Positions 56,153 through 64,000 of a DNA stretch of 64,000 nt are shown piece after piece. This DNA is from Flavobacterium covae. GTDB lineage: Bacteria > Bacteroidota > Bacteroidia > Flavobacteriales > Flavobacteriaceae. The stretch covers positions 434,001 to 498,000 of the forward strand of contig CP067379.1 of the NCBI GenBank assembly GCA_019565575.1, written 5' to 3'. Position 1 is the stretch's first letter; each line of letters starts with the position of its first letter. Under the pieces are notes generated by a model. It did not search any database and had not been told where the DNA came from. It saw only the letters and a list, made by a program, of their open reading frames with translations. The position numbers and the translations under genes were made by a program.

Positions 56153-56836
56153 ATGAAAAAGTTAACACACATTCTCCTATTTATTTTGACTATCAGTCAG
56201 AACCACGCTCAATTACACGAAATCGGTGTTTTTGGAGGGGGTAGTAACTATGTGGGTGATATTGGAAGTACTTATTTTATATCTCCAAAAGACCCAGCCT
56301 TTGGTCTTATTTATAAATGGAACAAAAGTAAAAGACATGCTTGGCGATTTTCTGCTATGACTAGTAGTATTAGTGATGAGGATTCTAGATCAGATCATAC
56401 AGCAAGAAAAGAGAGAGGATATTCTTTTCAAAATAAAATTTCAGAATTATCTGCTGGTTTAGAATTTAATTTTTTTGATTTCAACCTTCACGAAAACAAT
56501 TTTATCATTACTCCTTACATACATTCTGGGTTAAGTTATTTTAATTATAAAAATCTATATTTTAAAGATAACATAGCAACCTCTAAACAAAGTTCTTGGG
56601 CATTTGCAATACCCATGACGATAGGTATAAAAATGAAAATAACCAACAAAATAATATTGGGTTTAGAAACTCGTTTTAACTATACATTCATTGATGATTT
56701 AGACGGTAGTTTACCAAAAGATAACACACTAAAAAATCTTTCTTTTGGAAACACCAACAGCAATGATTGGTATACTTTTACAGGAGCTACTCTAACCTAT
56801 ACTTTCGGACAAAATCCTTGTTATTGTAAGAATTAA
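56153..56836 (+). CDS. PorG-like DUF6089 outer-membrane protein
   Basis: A 227-residue beta-barrel with a signal peptide (KKLTHILLFILTISQNHAQ). The N-terminal phrase EIGVFGGGSNYVGDIGSTYF and the C-terminal TFTGATLTYTFGQNPCYCKN are typical of the DUF6089 family. Its Porphyromonas member PorG is a type IX secretion component, and in flavobacteria it sits directly before uppS and bamA, as here. It is intact. The start at 56153 is chosen because it gives a clean signal peptide and follows the promoter; an earlier in-frame start at 56117 would lie inside the promoter. Its stop overlaps the uppS ATG (TAATG). Confidence 0.85.
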   Translation: MKKLTHILLFILTISQNHAQLHEIGVFGGGSNYVGDIGSTYFISPKDPAFGLIYKWNKSKRHAWRFSAMTSSISDEDSRSDHTARKERGYSFQNKISELSAGLEFNFFDFNLHENNFIITPYIHSGLSYFNYKNLYFKDNIATSKQSSWAFAIPMTIGIKMKITNKIILGLETRFNYTFIDDLDGSLPKDNTLKNLSFGNTNSNDWYTFTGATLTYTFGQNPCYCKN

Positions 56837-57576
56837 TGAACTTGATAGACAAAATAAACAAAAACACTCTACCCCAACATCTTGCCATTATCATGGACGG
56901 AAATGGACGCTGGGCGAAACAAAAGGGAATGCTACGTGTTTTAGGACATGAAAACGGCACAAAATCTGTGCGCACTACCGTAGAAACTTGTGTTAAATTA
57001 GGAATCAAAAACCTCACACTCTATACCTTTTCTACTGAAAATTGGAATCGCCCAAAATTAGAGGTAGAAACACTCATGAAAATACTAATTTCTTCCCTAA
57101 AAAAAGAATTAGATACTTTCACTAAAAACAACATCAAATTAAACAGTATAGGTAATTTAGAATTGCTTCCTAACAACGTACGAAAAGAATTATTAGAAGT
57201 AATTGAAAAAACAAAAAATAACAACCAAATGACCTTAACTTTAGCATTAAGTTATGGTTCAAGAGAAGAAATCTTAAATGCTGTTAAAAAAATATCCGAT
57301 AAAGTTAAAAATAATATAATTTCAATTGAGAATATTGACGAATCAATTTTTAATAATCATCTTTACACACATGATTTACCAGAAGTAGATTTAGTCATAC
57401 GAACAAGTGGCGAACATAGAATCAGTAATTTTTTACTTTGGCAAGTAGCGTATGCTGAATTTTACTTTACTGATGTTTTATGGCCTGATTTTAGTGAAAA
57501 AGATTTATATGAAGCCCTCATTAGCTATCAAAAAAGAGAACGTAGATTTGGAAAAACAAGTGAGCAAGTCAAATAA
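56836..57576 (+). CDS. uppS: Isoprenyl transferase (undecaprenyl diphosphate synthase)
   Basis: The enzyme builds the C55 carrier for peptidoglycan and polysaccharide synthesis from isopentenyl diphosphate. The N-terminal signature is LAIIMDGNGRWAKQKG (catalytic Asp), TLYTFSTENWNRP follows, and the C-terminal motif DLVIRTSGEHRISNFLLWQV matches the family. It is intact at 246 residues. It is coupled to porG upstream and overlaps the bamA start. Confidence 0.96.
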   Translation: MNLIDKINKNTLPQHLAIIMDGNGRWAKQKGMLRVLGHENGTKSVRTTVETCVKLGIKNLTLYTFSTENWNRPKLEVETLMKILISSLKKELDTFTKNNIKLNSIGNLELLPNNVRKELLEVIEKTKNNNQMTLTLALSYGSREEILNAVKKISDKVKNNIISIENIDESIFNNHLYTHDLPEVDLVIRTSGEHRISNFLLWQVAYAEFYFTDVLWPDFSEKDLYEALISYQKRERRFGKTSEQVK

Positions 57577-60241
57577 TTTTACACAAGTTAAAAGAAGCAT
57601 AAAATTTATGCTTCTGATTGCATTTACAAGCATTGCTATAAACGCGCAAGCACAAGAAAGATTAACTATTGAAAATGGCAAGTCTTATGTACTCAAAAAA
57701 GTAAATGTAACAGGTAAAGTTACCTATAACGAACAAACTATTGTCACGTTTGCAGGTCTTACGAAAGGACAACCTATTACAGTTCCTGGAGAAGAAATTA
57801 GTAATTCCATCAAAAAACTATGGAAACTAGGATTATACAATAATGTTAACTTCTATGTAGATAAGATTGAAGGCGATAGTATTTCTTTAGAATTAAATCT
57901 AAACGAATTACCTAAACTCAGCAATGTTAAAATTGTTGGTGTTAAAAAAAGCGCAAAAGAATCTTTAATCAAAGACAATGGTCTTACTAATGACAAAATT
58001 GTAAATGAAAACCTGCTAACAACAACTAAATATTATATTGAAAACAAATATAAAAAAGAAGGTTACTACAACACAAAGGTAAACATAAGCACTTTTGAAG
58101 ATACTACTACCATAAATCACGTAAACATGGTAGTAAACATAGATAGAGGGAAAAAAGTAAGAATAAAAGATATTGAATTAGTTGGCAATGATGAAGTAAA
58201 AAAAGGCATATTACTCCGTTCAATGAAAGATACACGTCATTTAAGTCTTATGAATTTCCTAAAACTAAAATCAATGAAATTCAAAAGAGATAAATATAAA
58301 GACGATTTAAATTTATTAATTGACAAATACAAAGAAAATGGTTATCGAGATGCAAGAATAAAATCAGATACCGTTGTATATGATCCAAAATCAAATAAAG
58401 TTAAAATTAAAATTAACCTAGAAGAAGGTAAGAAATATTATTTTGGCAATATTAATTTCACAGGAAACACTGTTTATAACGACCAATTATTATCAAAATA
58501 TCTAGGAATAGAAAAAGGAGATGTCTACAATAGTGTTTTATTAGATAAAAGAATTGCTGACAAAACACAACCTGATGGAGAAGATATAACGAACTTGTAT
58601 CAAAACAACGGCTATCTATTTTCAAACATTAACCCTATAGAAGTTAAAACAGAAAACAATCAAATCGACCTAGATATAAGAATTGTAGAAGGACCATTAG
58701 CCTATTTCAATAAAATATCAGTCGTAGGTAATGACAAAACAAATGACAAAGTAATTTACCGTGAATTAAGAACAAAACCAGGAGAAGTTTACAGCAAAGA
58801 AAACTTAGTAAGAACTATTCGTGAAATTGGTCAATTAGGTTTTTTTGATGCAGAAGCTATTAAACCTGATTTTGAAAATGTAGATCCAGCAGGTGGTACC
58901 GTAGACATTAAATACCACGTTGCCGAAAAAGGAGCAAGTCAAATTGAATTACAAGGTGGTTATGGCGGCGGTGGATTCATAGGTACTTTAGGATTATCAT
59001 TTAATAATTTTGCTTTAAGCAATATTTTCAAAAAAAACGCTTACAAACCACTTCCTATGGGAGATGGACAAAAATTATCTTTACGTCTACAAGCCAGCTC
59101 TTATTTTCAAACTTATAGCTTTTCATTTGCAGAGCCTTGGTTCGGTGGTAAAAAGCCTGTTCAATTTTCAGGTTCATTATCATATAGTAAACAATTTTCA
59201 AATAATTTCACAAATAATAGCGTAGACAGATCAAGAAGTTTTAACATTTTCACGGCATCTATAGGTATAGCTAAAAGATTACAGTTCCCAGATGATTACT
59301 TCGTCCTTTCTCAAGGTATTAGCTACCAACATTATGATTTAAATAATTACAACATCGGATTATTTACATTTGGTAATGGAACATCAAGAAACCTTTCCTA
59401 TACAATTGGATTAACTCGAAACAATAAGGGAGTAAACCCTATCTTCCCTACGTATGGTTCTGAATTTAGCATAACAGCTAAACTTACCCCTCCTTATTCT
59501 TATTTTAATGGAGTAGATTATCAAAACCTAGGAAATCTTCCTGAAAACAAATTATATGCAACAAACTCATCTGAAACATATAATGCAGGAGACCCCTTGA
59601 TTAACAATAATGGCGTATTAACTAAAGCCAATTCTATTGAAGAAGCCTCAGCTGATCCTTCTAAAGTAGACCAACAAAAATTTAACTGGCTTGAATATTA
59701 TAAAATCAAGGTAAAAGCTGAATGGTTTTCTAAAATATATGAAAAGCTAACACTTCGTACTTTAGGAGAGTTTGGTTTTATGGGAGCTTATAACAATAAA
59801 CGAGGACTAGTACCTTTTGAACGTTTTTATCTGGGTGGTGATGGCTTAGCTAATTTTGCAATGGATGGTAGAGAGACCATTCAATTAAGAGGTTATCCTA
59901 ATAATTCATTAACACCAACCATTACACAAGGCGAAAGAGCGGGGCAACAAATAGGCGGTACAGCATTTAACAAATTTTCATTAGAATTACGTTATCCTAT
60001 TACACTAAAACAAACAGCATCTATATATATGATGGCTTTTGTAGAAGGAGGAGCCGCTTTTGAAGGATTTAAATCGTATAATCCTTTTGCCATAAAACGC
60101 TCTGCAGGTGTTGGTCTAAGAGTTTTTATGCCTGCATTTGGACTTTTAGGAATTGACTTTGCACATGGATTTGATTCTATAAACCCTGGTGGACCAAAAT
60201 CAGGTTGGCAAACACATTTTATCATAGGACAACAATTTTAA
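57560..60241 (+). CDS. bamA: Outer membrane protein assembly factor BamA
   Basis: The central Omp85 protein that inserts barrels into the outer membrane. A signal peptide (MLLIAFTSIAINAQAQ core) precedes five POTRA domains (KKVNVTGKVTYNEQTIVTFA, LSNVKIVGVKKSAKESLI, IKDIELVGNDEVKKG, YFGNINFTGNTVYNDQLL, FNKISVVGNDKTNDKVIY). The 16-strand barrel carries the lid motif QLRGYPNN and ends in Phe (IIGQQF). The GTG at 57560 is chosen because it adds the basic n-region VKRSIKF; the ATG at 57608 is the alternative, and an ATG far upstream at 57452 lies deep in uppS. Length is about 893 residues. Confidence 0.93.
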   Translation: MSKSNNFTQVKRSIKFMLLIAFTSIAINAQAQERLTIENGKSYVLKKVNVTGKVTYNEQTIVTFAGLTKGQPITVPGEEISNSIKKLWKLGLYNNVNFYVDKIEGDSISLELNLNELPKLSNVKIVGVKKSAKESLIKDNGLTNDKIVNENLLTTTKYYIENKYKKEGYYNTKVNISTFEDTTTINHVNMVVNIDRGKKVRIKDIELVGNDEVKKGILLRSMKDTRHLSLMNFLKLKSMKFKRDKYKDDLNLLIDKYKENGYRDARIKSDTVVYDPKSNKVKIKINLEEGKKYYFGNINFTGNTVYNDQLLSKYLGIEKGDVYNSVLLDKRIADKTQPDGEDITNLYQNNGYLFSNINPIEVKTENNQIDLDIRIVEGPLAYFNKISVVGNDKTNDKVIYRELRTKPGEVYSKENLVRTIREIGQLGFFDAEAIKPDFENVDPAGGTVDIKYHVAEKGASQIELQGGYGGGGFIGTLGLSFNNFALSNIFKKNAYKPLPMGDGQKLSLRLQASSYFQTYSFSFAEPWFGGKKPVQFSGSLSYSKQFSNNFTNNSVDRSRSFNIFTASIGIAKRLQFPDDYFVLSQGISYQHYDLNNYNIGLFTFGNGTSRNLSYTIGLTRNNKGVNPIFPTYGSEFSITAKLTPPYSYFNGVDYQNLGNLPENKLYATNSSETYNAGDPLINNNGVLTKANSIEEASADPSKVDQQKFNWLEYYKIKVKAEWFSKIYEKLTLRTLGEFGFMGAYNNKRGLVPFERFYLGGDGLANFAMDGRETIQLRGYPNNSLTPTITQGERAGQQIGGTAFNKFSLELRYPITLKQTASIYMMAFVEGGAAFEGFKSYNPFAIKRSAGVGLRVFMPAFGLLGIDFAHGFDSINPGGPKSGWQTHFIIGQQF

Positions 60242-60244
60242 TTA

Positions 60245-60277
60245 TATTTGACGTTATATTTGATATAACGTCAAATA
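60245..60277. repeat. Perfect 15-bp palindromic hairpin between bamA and ompH
   Basis: TATTTGACGTTATAT pairs perfectly with ATATAACGTCAAATA around the loop TTG. There is no T run after it, so it is more likely an mRNA processing or stability hairpin, or a protein-binding palindrome, than a simple terminator. Confidence 0.75.
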
Positions 60278-60311
60278 ATAAGCTCTTACAGCTTATCAAA
60301 ATTTAAAATAT

Positions 60312-61332
60312 ATGAAAAGACTCTTCTTAGTATTAGGTTTATTTACCATAACCAATATAATAGCACAAACAAAAACAGGGCTTAAAATTGGTTATATAGA
60401 TATGGAATATATCCTTGAAAACACACCTGATTATAAAGAAGCATCCTCTCAACTGGAAGAAAAAGCTCAAAAGTGGAAACAAGACATTGAAAGTAAAAAA
60501 AACGCAATCAATAAACTCAAAGAAGCATTAAAAAATGAAAATGCCTTATTAACTAAAGAGTTAATTAAAGAAAGAGAAGAAGAAATTAAATTTCAAGAAA
60601 ATCAGTTATTAGACTATCAACAAAAACGATTTGGATCAAGAGGCGATTTAGCATTACAAAAAGAAGCTATTTTAAAACCTGTACAAGATCAAGTTTTTAA
60701 CGCAGTTCAAGATTTAGCAGAAAAAAAACAATATGACTATATTTTTGACAAATCTTCTGCACAAATGACAATGCTTTTTTCTGCTAAAAAATTTGACATT
60801 AGTGACTTAGTAGTTCGAGTTATAACCAGAGCTGAAAAAAGAGAAGAACTAAGTAAAAAACAACAAAAAGCCTTAGAAGAAAAGGAATCAAAAGAAGACG
60901 AACTTGCCGAAAACACAAATTTAGCGGAACGAAAAAAAATATTAGATGAAAAAAAATCTCGTCGCGAACAAATATTAGAAGCTAGACGATTAGAAACAGA
61001 AAAGAAAAGAAAAGACTACGAAGAAAAAAGAAAAAAACAATTAGAAGAACAAGAAATAAAGAAAACTGGCACAACAATTGAAACCTTAAAAAATAATGGA
61101 TCGCAAAACAATACAAGTGATCAATCCATTCATTTTAACAAAAAAGAAGATAAAAAAATAAATCAAGATTCTATCCGAATTGCTCGAGAAACAGCAAGAC
61201 AAGAATTAATAGAAAAAAAATAAAAAAGCACTTGAAGAAAGGAAAAAAGCTTTAGAAGAAAGAAGGAAAAAAATTCTTGAAGAAAAAGAAACACAACGTA
61301 AAACACAAGAAGAAAAAAAGAGTACTAATTAA
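60312..61332 (+). CDS. OmpH/Skp-family periplasmic chaperone with long coiled-coil tail (frameshifted)
   Basis: A signal peptide (KRLFLVLGLFTITNIIAQ) precedes an OmpH/Skp domain (KIGYIDMEYILENTPDYKEA, KPVQDQVFNAVQDLAEKKQY, YIFDKSSAQMTMLFSAKKFD). A highly charged Lys/Glu coiled-coil extension of about 140 residues follows, much longer than in the usual 160-170-residue Skp. One extra A near 61212 (A8 for A7) stops the frame early; restoring it continues as LIEKNKKALEERKKAL to a stop at 61332, about 340 residues. It probably escorts outer-membrane proteins to BamA. Confidence 0.88.
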
Positions 61333-61356
61333 TTTTTAACTATACTAAATACTTAG

Positions 61357-61857
61357 ATGATGAAACAATTGAAATCTTTATTAATTGCGACTGTGATGTT
61401 TTTAGGAATCAGCGGAATGAATGCGCAATCAAAAACAGCTCATATTGATGTTCAGCAATTACTTTCAAAAATGCCCGAAATGACTACTGCTAAAGCACAG
61501 TTAGAAACGTTAAGCAAAACTTTAGACGCAGAGTATTCAAAAATGGTAACTGAATACCAAACTAAAATGAAAAAATACGAAAGCGAAGCTCAAACAGCTG
61601 GTGATGCTGAAAACGAAAAGAGAGCAAAAGAAATGCAAGACATGGGACAAAGAATCCAACAATATCGTGATAATGCTCAAAAGCAAATTTCTGACAAAGA
61701 AACAGAAATCGTAAAACCTATCATGGAAAAAGCTAAAGCTGCTGTAATCAAAGTAGCTCGTGCTAAAGGTTTCCAATATGTAATGGATTCTTCAGCTTTG
61801 ATATTAGCAGACGGACCTAATTTATTTGAAGATGTAAAAAAAGAATTAAAATTCTAA
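61357..61857 (+). CDS. OmpH/Skp-family periplasmic chaperone
   Basis: A compact, intact 166-residue Skp. The signal peptide is KQLKSLLIATVMFLGISGMNAQ; then come KTAHIDVQQLLSKMPEMTTA, a long helical hairpin, and the closing motif FQYVMDSSALILADG. It holds unfolded outer-membrane proteins in the periplasm. Two ATGs stand side by side at 61357 and 61360. It sits downstream of bamA and the longer ompH, the common flavobacterial order. Confidence 0.93.
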   Translation: MMKQLKSLLIATVMFLGISGMNAQSKTAHIDVQQLLSKMPEMTTAKAQLETLSKTLDAEYSKMVTEYQTKMKKYESEAQTAGDAENEKRAKEMQDMGQRIQQYRDNAQKQISDKETEIVKPIMEKAKAAVIKVARAKGFQYVMDSSALILADGPNLFEDVKKELKF

Positions 61858-61880
61858 TTTTATAAAAATAAACCTTTAAA

Positions 61881-61918
61881 AACTGCCTTGTTATTTTACT
61901 CAAGGCGGTTTTTTTTTA
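61881..61918 (+). terminator. Terminator after ompH
   Basis: AACTGCCTTG pairs with CAAGGCGGTT (one wobble) around a 10-nt loop, followed by a long T run. It closes the porG-ompH transcript before murI. Confidence 0.88.
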
Positions 61919-61928
61919 TTTTTGTTTT

Positions 61929-62709
61929 ATGATAAATACACAACCTATAGGCTTCTTTGATTCAGGAATCGGTGGTACTTCAATATGGAAAGAAGTACAT
62001 TCTTTACTACCTAACGAAAACACTATTTATCTAGCAGATAGTAAAAATGCTCCTTATGGAAAGAAAACAAAAAAAGAAATTATAAATTTATGCTTCAAAA
62101 ATGTTGATTTTTTACTGCAAAAGAATTGCAAACTAATCGTTGTAGCTTGTAATACCGCCACTACTAATGCAATAAAAGAAATGCGAGCTAAATACAATAT
62201 TCCTTTTATAGGTATTGAACCTGCTATAAAACCGGCGGCAACTCTTAGCGAAACCAAGACCATTGGAATTTTAGCTACAAAAGGCACTTTAAATAGCGAA
62301 CTTTTTATTCGTCAGTTAGAAAACTATACGAATATCAAAATTATGGAACAAGTAGGCCATGGCTTAGTTGAACTTATAGAAGAAGGCAAAATTCAATCAG
62401 AAGAAATGAAAATACTTCTAATTTCTTATTTAACCCCAATGATTGAAGCAGGAATAGATTATTTGGTATTAGGCTGTAGCCACTATCCTTATTTAATTCC
62501 TGAAATAAAAAAAATAATCCCTAATTCAATCAAAATTATTGATTCAGGATTAGCTGTTGCTAGACAAACTCAATCTATCTTAGAACAACACCAAATAGTC
62601 AATACTGGAAGAAAAAAAAGGCACCACTATCTTTTACTCAAACAGTGATGCACGCGTTCTAAAATCAATACTAGGATTTGATAAAAATGTTTTAGAATTA
62701 AACTTTTGA
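61929..62709 (+). CDS. murI: Glutamate racemase (frameshifted near C-terminus)
   Basis: MurI makes D-glutamate for peptidoglycan. The first catalytic region is IGFFDSGIGGTSIWKEV; ADSKNAPYGKK follows; the Cys residues of the two-base mechanism are in VVACNTATTNA and LVLGCSHYPYL. One extra A near 62612 (A8 for A7) ends the frame early; removing it gives KKGTTIFYSNSDARVLKS and a stop at 62709. Restored length is about 260 residues. It starts 11 bases after the terminator T run and may depend on read-through or a promoter inside ompH. Confidence 0.94.
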
Positions 62710-62711
62710 CG

Positions 62712-63224
62712 TTACTCCTTAAACCAGCTCGAATACATAACATAATTATTAGAAATACGTTCAATCTCACCAGCAAAATTACTCTGATCAATATCTTTTA
62801 CTTTTTTAGCTGGGATTCCTGCATAAATAGTTCCTGATTCTACGATTGTATTTTGCGTTACTACAGAGCCTGCTGCTACAATTGAATTACTTTCAATAAC
62901 ACAGCCATCCATAACAATAGCTCCCATACCTATTAACACATTATCTTTTACAGTACAACCGTGTACAATAGCTTTGTGACCAATAGAAACATTATTCCCA
63001 ATTTCTGTAGGATGTTTCAAATAAGTACAGTGTATTATAGCTCCATCTTGAACATTAACTTTATCACCCATTCTAATTGAGTGTACGTCTCCCCGGACTA
63101 CAGCATTAAACCATACGCTACATTCTTTCCCAAAAGTTACATCACCTACGATAGTAGCATTTTCGGCAACATAACAATCTTCAGGAATTAAAGGGGTTTT
63201 ACCATTAACTGTTTTTATTAACAT
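62712..63224 (-). CDS. Gamma-carbonic anhydrase-like hexapeptide-repeat protein
   Basis: A left-handed beta-helix protein of the gamma-carbonic anhydrase/YrdA type. Hexapeptide repeats run through most of the 170 residues (ATIVGDVTFGKECSVWFNAV, GDKVNVQDGAIIHCT). Candidate zinc-binding His residues are in IIHCT and in IGHKAIVHGC. The C-terminal helix (IERISNNYVMYSSWFK) is typical. Carbonic anhydrase activity is not certain in this branch. It is intact, convergent with murI with only 2 bp between stops. Confidence 0.9.
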   Translation of the reverse strand: MLIKTVNGKTPLIPEDCYVAENATIVGDVTFGKECSVWFNAVVRGDVHSIRMGDKVNVQDGAIIHCTYLKHPTEIGNNVSIGHKAIVHGCTVKDNVLIGMGAIVMDGCVIESNSIVAAGSVVTQNTIVESGTIYAGIPAKKVKDIDQSNFAGEIERISNNYVMYSSWFKE

Positions 63225-63244
63225 ATTTTATAGAGATAAAAAAA

Positions 63245-63398
63245 GGGTATCTGAAAAATCAAAACTCAACGTCTAGTTATCTATTGAATGAAAGGAGAAG
63301 CAACATTATCAGCAGATTAATTTCCTTAGTCTGTTCACTTCATTCTAGCTTCCTTTTCATAAAAATAACAAGATTATGATCTTTTCGAAAACATCCTC
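63245..63398. repeat. Hairpin repeat downstream of the porP-like gene
   Basis: GGGTATCTGAAAAATC at the left is mirrored by GATCTTTTCGAAAACATCCTC at the right. CTGTTCACTTCATTCTAGC inside matches a segment of the repeat at 45.8 kb. It sits directly after the stop of the leftward porP-like gene. Confidence 0.6.
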
Positions 63399-63399
63399 A

Positions 63400-64000
63400 T
63401 TAATTTACAGAAGGACAATTACAATCATATTTCTCACGTTTACAGCCAAAATTATAACCTAAAGTTAACTGATGGAAACCTCCTTTATCAAATTTTACAT
63501 CTCCTATAATATAGCTATAATTATAGGCTAACATGAAATTCTTATAATGAGCTCCTACAATAGGTGTAATATATTGTAAACGTTGTTTTTCTACTGTTTC
63601 ATTGTTTATATATTGTGTACCATCAAAACTATTTCTATAAGACAAACCTGCCCAAAGTTTTCCAAAATTCATATTTTTATAAACCTTTCCATTTAAGTCT
63701 AAGATTCTTTCTTTTGTTAACTCAGTGTATTGAAACAGAATAGAAGGCTCGTATAATATTCGGTCACGATTGCCTAAAATATAACCCAAATTAAGAACAT
63801 ATTTTCTTAAATTACTTGATTCAACATCTGTATAAATATTTCTACTTTTAAAAATTGCATTTTTTACAGTAGCATGTATATAAAAATCAAGAAAATTATA
63901 AGATGCTCCAAAATCTACATTATAATAAGCCGCGCTTTGCACTCCCCCACCAATAATGGGATCAAAAGTAGTTCCGAATTCTGTTTCGTCTAATTGCAAT
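63400..64000 (-). CDS. PorP/SprF-family type IX secretion membrane protein (partial)
   Basis: The C-terminal ~200 residues of an outer-membrane barrel. PIIGGGVQSAAYYNVDFGAS, LGYILGNRDRILYEPSILFQ, WAGLSYRNSFDGT and FMLAYNYSYIIGDVKFDKGG, ending HQLTLGYNFGC, match the PorP/SprF family. Members of this family are usually encoded next to a large SprB-like adhesin and needed for its secretion or attachment. The N-terminus lies beyond the right edge, so such a partner may follow there. Confidence 0.88.
   Translation of the reverse strand, partial: LQLDETEFGTTFDPIIGGGVQSAAYYNVDFGASYNFLDFYIHATVKNAIFKSRNIYTDVESSNLRKYVLNLGYILGNRDRILYEPSILFQYTELTKERILDLNGKVYKNMNFGKLWAGLSYRNSFDGTQYINNETVEKQRLQYITPIVGAHYKNFMLAYNYSYIIGDVKFDKGGFHQLTLGYNFGCKREKYDCNCPSVN

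Noticed and set aside
57452..57559. BamA start at 57452
   Set aside because: It lies over 120 bp inside uppS and adds no family-like sequence; the GTG at 57560 or ATG at 57608 gives a proper signal peptide.

Overview
The window is chromosomal DNA from a very AT-rich member of the Bacteroidota, almost certainly a Flavobacteriaceae close to Flavobacterium. This rests on: promoters of the TTG-(18-19 nt)-TAnnTTTG type; type IX secretion parts (a PorG-like protein, a PorP/SprF-like protein, and a cargo protein with a C-terminal sorting domain); a FolK-deoxynucleoside kinase fusion; mevalonate-pathway genes; and the order porG-uppS-bamA-ompH-ompH-murI. No 16S gene is present, so I do not name a species.

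Layout. 1-1747: a LysM/lysozyme-like protein cut by the left edge. 2287-4065: an IS1182-like insertion sequence. 4088-9061 (minus): PpiD-like chaperone, a small membrane protein, LptC, an outer-membrane protein and CoaX. 9115-9424: two tRNA-Phe genes with promoter and terminators. 9427-19440 (minus): DUF885 lipoprotein, AsmA-like protein, RluB-type pseudouridine synthase, UbiA-family prenyltransferase, GHMP (mevalonate) kinase, diphosphomevalonate decarboxylase and a HI0933-type flavoprotein. 19441-22209: a dispersed repeat, a GH13 lipoprotein with a changed active site and a lysine-rich secreted protein. 22344-30066: a 1342-residue type IX cargo protein facing a roughly 1130-residue outer-membrane beta-barrel. 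30435-34350: aspartokinase, GNAT, M48 protease, then fructose-bisphosphatase. 35059-35751: a five-gene tRNA Leu/Gly operon with its own promoter and terminator. 35819-48301: MutS, DUF1573, SpoU methylase, FolK-dNK, SppA, a second AsmA-like protein, DUF2797 and GH3. 48472-54302 (minus): clpX, clpP, tig, a holin-like protein, a hydrolase and pdxJ. 54426-62709 (plus): CBS protein, nadK, porG-like, uppS, bamA, two ompH/skp genes and murI. 62712-64000 (minus): gamma-carbonic-anhydrase-like protein and the C-terminus of PorP/SprF.

The main themes are envelope biogenesis (BamA, Skp/OmpH, LptC, AsmA, PpiD, UppS, MurI, SppA), type IX secretion, isoprenoid supply (mevalonate kinase and decarboxylase beside a prenyltransferase) and protein quality control (Tig-ClpP-ClpX).

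Over half of the protein genes, including ones normally essential (murI, nadK, coaX, lptC, mvaD), are split by single-base indels. Most are one-base losses or gains in A/T runs. Nearly all the rest are extra bases at one motif, GCTTC(A/T)G, seven times in all. I read this as sequencing or assembly error with a motif-specific part, not gene decay, and I annotate each gene at its reconstructed full span. Intergenic regions hold a family of hairpin repeats that share ends (GAGGCTGTCC) with the IS element. I see no CRISPR array, prophage, restriction system or recognisable defence island.
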